A program made the position numbers and the translations under genes. Positions 54,992-64,000 of a stretch of 64,000 nucleotides of DNA are shown piece by piece; positions within the stretch are counted from its first letter, which is position 1; each line of letters opens with the position of its first letter. The DNA comes from Clitopilus passeckerianus (Eukaryota > Basidiomycota > Agaricomycetes > Agaricales > Entolomataceae), in assembly GCA_944990035.1 (NCBI GenBank), contig CALYLX010000035.1:186001-250000 (forward strand), read 5' to 3'. The notes beneath the pieces are model-generated. The model was not told the origin of the DNA and did no database searches. It was given only the letters and a program-made list of their open reading frames with translations.

Positions 54992-56321
54992 ATGTACGCG
55001 TTGGAAAGGACATTCCTGGGATACTTGGAGGTCTCCGTCCAAAGTTTATTTGCTTGCGTGGTTATCTATTTCATACTTTATGGTACCTATCTCTCGCTCA
55101 ACTGTCTCTAAGATGATGTTTAACTTTCAGGCTGCCCGCAGGCGTACACATTTCGCTCTTCACATTATCCAGTTTCTCGTTTTAGTGAGTGGTCGGCACC
55201 TTGGATTCCCTCAAGCTGTTAAATGGTAGCGTTCAGCCGCCGCATGAACGAGGATAAGGGCCGCAAGCTGCCCTCCATCGCCATGTTCACCGTCATTCTA
55301 CTCAGTTTCTTCACCGCGACGCTTGATCTTGCCGCCGAGATATCTATATTACGAATCACCATTCAAACAGCCTTAGTCGGCGGTATCAAGAAAACAGTAT
55401 CCACACATTTTCCAGGTCTCATTGACGGCCGGCTCGTGCAGCCGAACATTCTGGCTATCTGGGCCTTAATAACACAAGTGTGTATACAACAACATCGGAA
55501 GATGGTCTTCCTCTGAGCGCTTATTTTAGCCCATCATTAACGACACCGTCGTAATCTGGCGAGCATGGGTACTCTTCCCTCGAAACCGGTGGATCATGGT
55601 AGCGCCAATTATATTTCTGCTATGCACGATAGGTTAGGCCCCTTCTTGTTCATTTCCTAGCCATGCTAAGCGCCTGGTAGGCTCCTCCCTTGCGTTCTTC
55701 TGTAGTAGCGCCAATGCCTCGGGTTTTGTCGAAGTACTTGAAGCTGGCGTGATTACATATCTTTACGCTGCTTCGATCTCCTTCTCTCTCGCAACGAACA
55801 CCATTTGCATTTGTCTCATTGGTTACAAGTTATGGTCAGTCTACTTTTCAGAATCAAAGAATGGTCAGAATTTTGATTCACTTTGAAGGAAGTATCATAA
55901 GGTCTCCAAACCTCTGGTATATTGTGCTTCTGGAAGGAGCTCCCCGATTTATCGGATTCTTGTCATCCTCGTGGAATCTGGGGTGATTCATTGCACGTTT
56001 CAGGTTGGTATATTTCACTTTAACGTATGTCGTCAATGTGAGGTACTAAAGCCCGTGTGCGTATAGATCGCCTACCTCGTGATGAATTACGCGGTTTATC
56101 CTATAGCGAGCCGCCGATGGACGTACCTGATTTTCCGTAGTTTCATAGGTGCAGCTTCGGTGAGTTGCTCCGTGTTATCTTCGGCCCATATTTGGCAACT
56201 CAATCCGACATGGAAGCAAATGTACCCTGTCCTCGTCGTATGCTTGGTACATTACCACCGCGCTGCGATAGAAATACACTCTGCCAAGGGGTCTATCCTG
56301 ACCACGGTTCTACAGCAATGA
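54992..56321 (+). CDS. 7-TM membrane protein, array copy D
   Basis: ATG 54992 gives MYALERTFLGYLEVSVQSLF then ACVVIYFILYG. Exons continue GVHISLFTLSSFSF, RRMNEDKGRKLPSIAMFTVI, LLSFFTATLDLAAEISIL, LVQPNILAIWALITQ, PIINDTVVIWRAWVLFPRNR, GSSLAFFCSSANASGFVEVL, ASISFSLATNTICICLIGYK, RILVILVESGVIHCTFQ, IAYLVMNYAVYPIASRRW and QMYPVLVVCLVHYHRAAIEI, ending with TGA 56321. It is the most diverged of the four plus-strand copies (different N-terminus, ITIQTALVGGIKKTV in the loop where others have IFKTAF). The conserved PIINDTVVIWRAWVLFP block is exact. Function unknown. Confidence 0.75.
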
Positions 56322-58190
56322 AAGAAGTCAACCTCGGCCTGCTCGTTTCTCCCCCGGTAACCTGAATTGACCCACGTGTCGCGAGACAAAGCCACGGGCT
56401 GGAGGTCTAATTACACAGCAGACATAAAACAATTATGGGAAGGGGAACCTACTCCGGTTTGCGGCGGGTCAACACCTAAGAAGCGCAAGTTGGCACACTG
56501 TGCCTTGAAGGTGGTGGTCAAATATCCCCTCTGGTGATGGAAATGGTAAGTCTCGAAGGAGCCAACCCATCCCGGAATCTTTGGCGAGCGAGTAGCAGTA
56601 ATCGATATAACACTGGTTCGTAATTCCGATAACATGTCTTTCGGCCAAGTTCGACGCGATGCAAGTGAACCGCATCGAACACGAACATGCCACAGTCGTT
56701 GGGACAGAATCTGCTGGTTCCTTCTCTATTTTACGCTATCTGTCTACTGTGAATTGTGAAACGTCGGGGATGGTGGCAAAACCTCTGTGATGGCGTGAGC
56801 TCGGTCGAGGCTGCAAAGGAATATGTCCATCATGAGGGTCCCTAATCATGTCAGTGTTGCATGCAGGCTTTGTATTTCTCATCGTCAAAAGTAACCTTAC
56901 TTGGAAGGGGGAGGTTTTGCCTCGTGGCTTGACAGACTCTCACCAACCCTGATCCAAATACTCCTTTGTCGGACACTTGCCGATAACCTATCTGTATCCA
57001 TATGGTCGTGACCGAGTCCGAGGGTGGAATCTTCGAACAGGGGACCAGGGCATAAGAGGGTTTCACTATGAAAACCGTCCCCCAGGTAATCATGGCGCTT
57101 CTTCTTCCGGCGGCACCAAGCCGGCGGCATTTAGGACGATAAGAAGGACAAGAATCAACCTCAAGGCAAGGTCATGCGTGGAATACAGGCAGGAGTGACT
57201 AACCGACAATTTTAACTGAGGTATTGAGGAGCCAAGAAGTGTCTCAGATACCCCACGATTGACAGAAAATCATGCAGCTTGAGTACTGTCAGTTGCGGGA
57301 TAAGTATTAGTTTTAAATATTTTCTTCATTTAGATGTGGATTGCGGCGGTACGGGAACAACAATTCCGACATTTTGCAAACACTGTTGGATGGATGACCT
57401 TGAAGGAAGCCTTCGATGTTGGCCAATGTGAACACATTCGACTCTCTGCAGCTATGGCTCCGGAGAAATACCTCAGACTCGTGATTAGGCGAACACATGG
57501 TCGTAATTTAGCAGCCAACAAGGATCATCCCCTGCTTCCAAAAATGGCTGCCGATCTCTTGAAATGTCGCCGGTCGGGAGAGTCACTTTCAACGCAGGCC
57601 TCATGGCGACCCAGAATGTCGTCAATGTCTACATGTTTTCTCGGGCGGAACGGTATGTGTCAGATCCTACTTTTGGAGGGTCCCTGATAAGCACCGCATG
57701 GCCGCAACATTGTTATATGGCTTCAGATTCAGATTTTGCTTTGACATCGACCCAACAAAGGAGAGTATCATAGCTGGTAATTTGCTGGGTGCAGCGGCGT
57801 CATCAAAGTTACTGGGTTCTTTATGGCATGCATGAGTGATACAGTCACTGAATACACCGGTCTGTACAGGGTTCAACGTGGGAGCTACTCCTCGTTCACT
57901 TCCAGACGTGTGATCGTTACTGTAGATCCAAGATCTTGAAGTCATGGATCTGGATGCGACATGCTACTTATCCTCGGCCACCTCCGATTGCGAAGGTCAT
58001 AACACAAAAGCCATGCCAGAGGCAGGTCAATGAAGAAATCTATGCTTTCGCGCCGCGGACCTACACAACCCTTGTCACTCGCAGGACAGTGCAGCCCGAA
58101 CTCTTTAGACGCCTTCCCCTGCGAGCACCCGATATTTAAACTTTGAACGGTGTACAAGGTTCTGAGTTTAAATCTCCCTCACCTGCCACC
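56322..58190. other. 1.9-kb gene-poor interval
   Basis: Several open frames occur (for example minus 56693-56469 and plus 57564-57773) but none shows a recognised motif, a signal peptide or spliceable partners. It may hold relic DNA; nothing is called. Confidence 0.4.
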
Positions 58191-58565
58191 ATGCCCGTCG
58201 ATCTTACGTCCCAAATCCAAAGTCTATATCAGAGTCTTCTCAGGTTGGGAAGGGCTATTACAACGTGGATACTCAGCTTGCACTTTGGCCTTAGGAGCTT
58301 GCACATTAATTGGCCAGCGCCGGCAAGCACGCCACCCAAGGCTCACGAGATACCTCGCGGGACCTATATGTTTAGCTCGAGTGGCTCCGCACTCATTGTG
58401 GTCTCGGGTGGAACACACTACAATGTAGCTGGTTCCATCTATAACCATTATTACATTTCAAACGGCACAGACGTAAGTTTCTTACCATGTTTTGTGAAAG
58501 TTCGAGTCCAACGTCGACATCCTTAGGATACCCCCGTGACTACCAATGGACAACAATATGTTTAG
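58191..58565 (+). CDS. Small hypothetical protein
   Basis: Exon 1 is 58191-58472, the 54-nt intron is 58473-58526 (GTAAGT...CTTAG), and exon 2 is 58527-58565 ending DTPVTTNGQQYV; 106 aa. The ATG has a good context (GCCACCATGC). Residues 1-40 are amphipathic (MPVDLTSQIQSLYQSLLRLG, AITTWILSLHFGLRSL). The C-terminal part has GGTHYNVAGSIYNHYYISNG, a Gly/Asn/Tyr-rich motif reminiscent of the short segments that precede NACHT domains in some fungal NLRs, but the match is loose. No other domain is recognised. It lies just downstream of glucosidase II beta, tail to tail with 123 nt between. Confidence 0.45.
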
Positions 58566-58688
58566 GGGAACCAACTTCGGTTGGATCTGCATGTCGGAGG
58601 GACTGGAGGACTGACAGCGAGCTCGAAACGATGATGAGAAATGAATTTTTTTTTCGCATTCGGGTCCTTATCGAGATACATTCATCAA

Positions 58689-60820
58689 TTACAACTCATC
58701 TCGAGATTCCTTCTCCGAGGTGACGGGTAGGCATAGAGCAGGTGTCGTAGCTGTAAACTGGTATTCACACTTCTCGAGCTCTGCGATGTTTAGAAGTGCA
58801 TTCTCGACCCCACATGATAGCAATAGCTGTGAGAACGCGTCATCAGCAAAAGGGCAGGTTTAAACTGAGTAACAGGAATCGTACCACAACGCTACGCTCA
58901 GGTCCGTTCCAGCACCTCGTGCCGTGCTTGTACATCTGCTTCTTGTAGTATTCTGGTTCACCAGCCTGAATGTCACTAGCTGGATTCCATGTGTCGAAGC
59001 GGCTGTTTTACATTCGCAAGTCAGAAACATTTCCGATTCACAGTGAATGAGAAAAAGTACCCAAGGCTGAAGTTCGAACCACCGTGCTTAGGTTTCTGTT
59101 TGGCCTCATTGAAGAAGCAGAGTTCGTAGATGTAGCTGTTTCGGACGTCAGGCAACGGCAGCTTTACCAAAAAGCAGTAATCTGGACTTACTCTCCTTGC
59201 TCCTTCTCAAGGCAAAGCCCATCAAGCTTCTTCCATTCTCCCTCGGCACCGAAGCCGTGAACGTTGAAAATCTCCTTGATATCATCCTCAGCCTGCTTCT
59301 TCTCGTCCTGCAGTTTCTTGAGTTCGTTCTCGGCGTCGGTTAGAGCTTGATGAGCCCTAGTTGATTCAACTGAAGCGGCGTCGTCATCGGCGCGAACTAT
59401 GCCGAGCGTCTGGAGGAAGCCAACGACAGCGTCCTTGAAATCTTCATATTGAGGGATGAAGGAGTCAGGTAGATAGGATGTAAGGTCGAAGACTGTTGAA
59501 TATACGAATCAGCAAGGATGAAGAAAGTGGTAGAAAATGCTACTTACGGACAGAAGGATCTTCAACCGGTGTGCGAACATGCTCGTCATGCTCAAGGAGC
59601 AAGCCAACGTAGTCCGTCTTCAGAAGCTCATCCAACTCATTCTGGAGTCTCTCAGGGGTCCAAGCGTCCTCATTGACTTCCTCCTCAGACTTAGCCTCCT
59701 CGGCCTTGGTTTCGGCTGAAGCCTCAGTGTTGCCCTTGCCAACATCGTTGATGTGAGGTAGACCGGCGAGTTCTTCCCAACCACGGACGGCTTCAAGAAC
59801 AGCCATGTCTTGGTAGTTGGGGTTGTATCCTGTCCTGAGAGCGTCGAGGATATCACCGAGAGCCTTTTCACGTTCGAGGTGCTTTTTGTGTTCGGCTTGA
59901 AGAGCTTTCAGGGCTTCGGAGTGCTCAATAAAGTTGGCGTAGAGCGCTAAGATCATGGACTATGAATGGACATAGCGAGGAAAGCGAAAATAGCTCGTAC
60001 GTGATTGCTTCTTGTGCTCGAGAGCAGCTTTGGACAGAGATTCTGTACGGTCAGCGATGTCTGTCGGAAACCAAAGGAGGGTCAGAATATGTATTTATGC
60101 ATATAAGTAGTTCGCACCTTTTAGTCGGGCAACTTCCTTTTCTTGAGTAGCAAGATCCTTGGCAGATGATTCAATGAGAATCTCGAGACGCTTCTTCTCC
60201 TTGTGCGCAAAGGCGATATAGGTCGAGCGTATCTTCGAACCCTACATAGAGAATAAGCACAAGATTGCAAAGGAGGGGACCCCGACGTACAGTCTTCTGG
60301 ATCTTGAGCTCTGCATCACGCTTCTTCCGGTATGCGTCACCGATCTCTTTACATTTGTTCTCGCAAACCCCAGGCCGCTCGTCGGAGCCATCGCAACATG
60401 CAGTGTCTATCACACTAAGATCAATGCTGGGAGCTTTCATGCAGCCAATATGTGCACGTACCGCAAATACCATCCCTTACTCTGGTACTTGGAATGGTTG
60501 CCCCAATGTGACCTTTATTCTGGCAGTAGAACGAAGTATTCGGGCAAGCCCCAGTTCCTACAAGAGGGCTACAATCAGTTGGGTCATATTTTACAATTTC
60601 TCTCCTACTTACCAGGCTCGTCACTGCCGTCTGGGCAATCGCAAGAGTCGTCATTCACGAATGACCAGGGTATTTCCTTCGACCCGTCCAAGCACTTCCA
60701 GTTCCCATTGCTCAATGGGGCATACTTGGCCAGCAGCTCCGGCTTTACACCGAAAGTCTTGTCGACGCCAGCGAGGACTTGAAGTGGCAGAGGCAAGAGC
60801 AGCAACCACGCCGGTATCAT
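58689..60820 (-). CDS. GTB1: Glucosidase II beta subunit (PRKCSH/GTB1), ER
   Basis: Regulatory subunit of ER glucosidase II, which trims glucose from N-glycans. ATG 60820 begins MIPAWLLLLPLPLQVLAG, a signal peptide. LDL-receptor class A-like repeats follow: SCDCPDGSDEPG, then CPNTSFYCQNKGHIGATIPS and CCDGSDERPGVCENKCKEIG. A coiled coil (KEKKRLEILIESSAKDLATQ, LKALQAEHKKHLEREKALGD), an acidic segment, and a second coil (ALTDAENELKKLQDEKKQAE) come next. The MRH-like C-terminal lectin domain includes EYTYELCFFNEAKQKP, GRFDTWNPASD and KCEYQFTATTPALC. The last residues are SRDEL, an RDEL-type ER retrieval signal. About eight introns; stop at 58689. It shares a short divergent promoter with eS25. 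Confident family call. Confidence 0.93.
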
Positions 60821-61010
60821 TGCATTCAGCAGCAAGCAGTTCAAACGCGTTCTTCGAATTCCTTGAACTGCTAAACCCGGTTTGAGCAACGTGGCCCGAA
60901 ACCCGAGTCCCGATCCGAGATTACGTTAGCGAGCCAAACAACGAACGCTGTTGGGCAAAACAAGCCTCTCCAGCAACAGGCCAACCTCATCGTCGACGGT
61001 CGACAACAAA
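60821..61010. promoter_or_regulatory. Divergent promoter, glucosidase II beta and eS25
   Basis: Only 190 nt separate the two start codons, so transcription of both genes must start within or near it. The eS25 side is CA- and C-rich just before the ATG. Confidence 0.5.
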
Positions 61011-61544
61011 ATGGTGAGTAAAATTCTGCTATTTTGCCATCCGAACCAGCTTCTATGTTGCTCGTTCTGCGACTGAACGAAGAAACGGATGATTTACGAG
61101 AAGTTTGGGGATGGATGGCATCTTATCGCTTTGGATGAAGTTTGGAGCAGTCGCTGATTTTTGCCTCGTTCTTCATAGGCCAAAGCCAAAGCAGCCCCAC
61201 CGCCATCGTCCGGCAAGTCCGCAAAGAAGAAGAAGTGGTCGAAGGGAAAGGTCAAGGATAAGGCACAACACGCCGTCTCCCTTGAGAAGGCCACCTACGA
61301 CCGTATCTTGAAGGAAGTCCCCACCTTCAAGTTCATCTCTCAGAGCATTCTCATTGAGAGGCTGAAGGTCGGCGGAAGCCTTGCTCGTGTCGCCATCAGG
61401 CACTTGGAGAAGGAGGGTCAGATCAAGAGGATCGTTCACCACTCCTCTCAGCTCATCTACAGTACGTTGATTCCCTCCTGGTGTTTTGTATGATCTCTGA
61501 CACGATTTCTTTGTACAGCCAGGGCAACAGCAGCATCAGATTAA
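61011..61544 (+). CDS. RPS25: 40S ribosomal protein eS25
   Basis: Exon 1 is 61011-61013 and holds only the ATG. The intron is 61014-61178 (GTGAGT...CATAG, 165 nt); exon 2 is 61179-61461 and exon 3 is 61519-61544, giving 103 aa. After Met the protein reads [40 protein letters not shown], then [40 protein letters not shown] and SSQLIYTRATAASD, unmistakable for eS25 (winged-helix protein near the 40S head). Length matches the family. Splitting the gene right after ATG is common in ribosomal protein genes, where the first intron often boosts expression. It is transcribed divergently from the glucosidase II beta gene. Confidence 0.97.
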
Positions 61545-62617
61545 GCATTTACCACCTCGCGTCCATGCTAGATATGCCCATGTATTATTGCACAACAACC
61601 ACTTAAAATTCATACTCTGCTTCACCCTCTCACTTCTCCGGTTCTTCGTTGAGTTGTTATACAAAAGACTCTACTAGCGAGGTCAAATATGTGCAGAATG
61701 TTGGTGGGATTCTTTAGAGAGGGCGAATCGATTTCGGGATAGGCGAACCTTTGCAAATATCCTTCTCGTCGCCGATTCAACTGCCAGATTCGGTCATGAG
61801 GCGGGCCAATCTGACTTACCTTCCCCAGCGCCCGACGGGCTGTCTGAGTCGTCGTGGAAGCAGATAGACTTAGTCCCGGACTCTTGTTGACTCTCAAACA
61901 CATCGAGGTGCACCTGCCGTGGCCCCTCGCTACCCGGCTTGAGATCTCGATAGTTCAGGTTGTACTCCAAGCCTAAACATATTCCCTGTCCATGTTTCAC
62001 TATCTACTAATTGCGGCATAGAACACCAAGGAGTTCACCCACTTCACCACGGAATCAAAACTGTTACAACCCGACCTTTTTCACAGCCAATGCGGCAGAA
62101 GGACAGCGCGATGCCACATTGGGCCACCTAGCCTTCGCTGCCGCCACCCGAACCTATCAGAGCAACCTGCAGCCCTCAAATTCGAGTTCCCCAAAAACCA
62201 AGACGGGGTAGCAGTGTAGGGGCGCGGATCTTATTACAGTTTATCATCTCTACTGCTGTGTATAATATGCTGTGGGCCGATTGTTTCATGCCTTGATTTT
62301 TTTTACATTCTCTGTTCGATAAAGACATCCACTCTTATACAAAGGTACAATATGCAACCATGCTGAACAAACCAAGAAGACGAGAAGTGCAAGGATAGCG
62401 CTCGGTAACGCCTATGAGGATCGAAGGGATGATACAGTCCGGAGATCCTTTCGAGATTGGTCTCCTTATTCGAACTAATATCGTGTCGTTGTCGGGAGGG
62501 AGACCAAAGTGAATTATGAGGATCGTCCCTGATGCATCTCCCGAGTGAACTACTTTGGAGTTGGCCTGGGAAAGCTCTTCGAGATCGGATCGAAGGCAAA
62601 AATGGTACAAAACCCGG
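61545..62617. other. Unassigned interval between eS25 and 7-TM copy E
   Basis: About 1.07 kb. On the minus strand an open stretch near 62000-61800 (GLEYNLNYRDLKPGSEGPRQ) ends at a strong GTAAGT donor, and a plus stretch after 62009 follows a CTAAT...ATAG acceptor, but neither could be joined into a gene or matched to a family. The last 320 nt are the 3' flank of copy E and resemble the flanks of copies B and C. Confidence 0.35.
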
Positions 62618-63934
62618 TCAGTCATGGACGGCTGTGGATAATTGACTCTGGGGTCCTTGGGCACGATACATGTCGAGCGCTGCATGGTGGTAATGGACCA
62701 AGCAAACGACAAGGACGGGATATGTTTGCTACCGATGGTGATTTAGCCAGGGACTGGCATAGAGGCCTACATAGGAACTCACCGAAGTTGCACCTATGAA
62801 ACTTTGAAATATCAAGAAAAACCATCGAAGATTGACTGCAGGATAGACAATATAATTTGTGATGAGGAAGCCGAGCTTTAAAAGCGAGAGTTGAATTTAC
62901 AAATCACAAACACTCAGAGGAATATCCGAACCTGAAAGATGCAGTGAATTATCCCGGATTCGACAAGCACAACAAGGATCCGTTGTAGTGGCGAGGTCCT
63001 TCTAGCACGCGAAACAAAATGCCGAGAGACCTTCCGATACGCCCTTACGAGGGAATAACGTTAGACACAACTGCAACACTTTCAAATTGAAGTCAGGGGA
63101 CACACCATAGCTTGTAGCCAATGAGGAAGGTGGCGATTGCATTTGTTGCGAGAGAGAACGAGAGGGATGCAGCATAGAGATATGTGATCTTGGTAGCTTC
63201 CAGAAGCGAGGCAAATCCAGAAGGAGTGGCAGTTCTAGAGAAAAAGGAGATGGATGTGCCTTTTGGAAAGTTGAAGATGGATTAAAGGATGTCAATGGTA
63301 GGCCTTACCAATTGTACACAATAGAAACAGGATAGGTACTGCCATGACCCAGTGCCTGCGAGAGAAGAGCGCCCATGCTCTCCATATTACGACCGTATCA
63401 TTAATGATAGGCTAGAAATACGTAGTAATTGACTTCGGTTCCGATAATACCAGTGGCCAAACACACCTGAGTGACCAATGCCCAAGTAATTATGACATTG
63501 GGCAGCACCATGCGATCGTCAACGAGAGCGGGAAAGCTTCCCAGGACTCTTCTGTCATCACCGTTGATGAAACCCGGTCGGAAGAGGACGTGCAGGAGAA
63601 ATATTCTTGCGGCAATATAGAGTGTCGCTGTCGAGAAACTGAGGAAAGTGACCGTGAACATTGCGATGGAGGGAAGCTTGCGACCTTTGCCCATTAAGCG
63701 ACGACTAAAAGATCAATGATAAGCGTGTCGAGGAAAGACATGATTCCTATCACTGACTAGAAAGAGGCTGTGGACAGCGCGAAGAGTGAGATGTGGGCTC
63801 CTTCGTAAACGTCAGACTAGATCAGGCAGGAACCACGCAGAATTCATACCATAGACTATGAAATCGATTGCCACGCAAGCAGTTAAACTGGGGACGGGCA
63901 CCTCTGGAAAGAATGGCCTCTCCTCCATCCGCAT
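62618..63934 (-). CDS. 7-TM membrane protein, inverted copy E
   Basis: ATG 63934 gives MRMEERPFFPEVPVPSLTAC, then VAIDFIVYG and AHISLFALSTASF. A GTCAGT donor joins to YRRLMGKGRKLPSIAMFTVT, FLSFSTATLYIAARIFLLHV and LVDDRMVLPNVIITWALVTQ. Further exons read PIINDTVVIWRAWALFSRRH, GTSISFFSRTATPSGFASLL, TYLYAASLSFSLATNAIATF, AYRKVSRHFVSRARRTSPLQ, LVESGIIHCIFQ, LGFLITNYIVYPAVNLRW and YPVLVVCLVHYHHAALDM, with TGA ending at 62618. Its N-terminus (ERPFFPEV) is nearest copy A. Seven hydrophobic segments and the family motifs are intact. It lies 6.3 kb beyond copy D in the opposite orientation, separated by unrelated housekeeping genes. Confidence 0.75.
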
Positions 63935-64000
63935 GATGGAAGAATTGAGGTGAGAGGACGAAACGTTCGTTCGGGTATCTCACAGGGCTTCTTAAGTCAA

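Larger units (their letters stand above)
47689..56321 (+). repeat. Tandem array of four 7-TM paralogues
   Basis: Copies A-D start at 47689, 50619, 52767 and 54992, all on the plus strand with the same exon order. A fifth copy lies inverted at 63934-62618. B and C are most alike; D is most diverged. Confidence 0.85.

Noticed and set aside
56469..56693. Minus frame with ERHVIGITNQCYIDYCYSLA text
   Set aside because: Reads smoothly for about 70 codons but matches no family I know and has no supporting exons.
61622..62211. Several short frames with good splice-like sites downstream of eS25
   Set aside because: A strong GTAAGT donor and an acceptor are present but no combination gives a start-to-stop gene of recognisable type.

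Overview
The window is 64 kb of nuclear DNA from a filamentous basidiomycete, almost certainly an Agaricomycete. The genes carry many short (about 45-95 nt) GT-AG introns, and several families typical of mushroom-forming fungi are present: a NACHT NTPase without repeats, a DUF6533-type membrane protein, 7-TM proteins with a VVWRAWVLFP-type motif, the MGQRHQAFLIAR family, a CYP63-like P450, and F-box and CHAT-TPR proteins. Conserved eukaryotic genes fix strands and splice rules: cyclin C, mitochondrial malate dehydrogenase, ERG2, glucosidase II beta and ribosomal protein eS25. No rRNA, tRNA, CRISPR or intact transposon was found.

Layout. 0-12.4 kb: a Gln-rich hypothetical cut by the window edge, cyclin C (SSN8), an ICMT-like methyltransferase, a DUF6533-like membrane protein with an apparent 2-nt microexon, a NACHT NTPase, and malate dehydrogenase. 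12.8-19.4 kb: a small secreted Cys-rich protein, a Cys-rich single-pass membrane protein, a decaying FAD monooxygenase and a PHO80-type cyclin. 20.1-31.9 kb: a divergent pair of secreted serine carboxypeptidases, a 1,233-aa TPR-CHAT putative protease, a NADAR-domain protein and an F-box protein. 32.3-40.8 kb: two GT1 glycosyltransferases in inverted orientation flanking a P450, with a leucine-rich fragment between the P450 and the second GT1. 41.3-47.1 kb: an intact and a broken MGQRHQAF-family gene, ERG2, and a BAHD-like acyltransferase. 47.7-56.3 kb: four tandem 7-TM genes, with a fifth inverted copy at 62.6-63.9 kb. 58.2-61.5 kb: a small unknown gene, then glucosidase II beta and eS25 sharing a 190-nt divergent promoter.

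How genes may work together. Most neighbours are unrelated housekeeping or family-expansion genes. Three groupings deserve attention: (i) NACHT, CHAT-TPR and NADAR genes lie within 22 kb; all three domains recur in immunity and conflict systems, but a functional link is inference. (ii) The GT1-P450-GT1 block could oxidise and glycosylate a small molecule. (iii) The acyltransferase and 7-TM gene A are head to head, and an acyltransferase-like remnant upstream of 7-TM gene B suggests they duplicated as a unit. All spliced models were built by hand from GT/AG sites, frame continuity and family resemblance; no database search was run.
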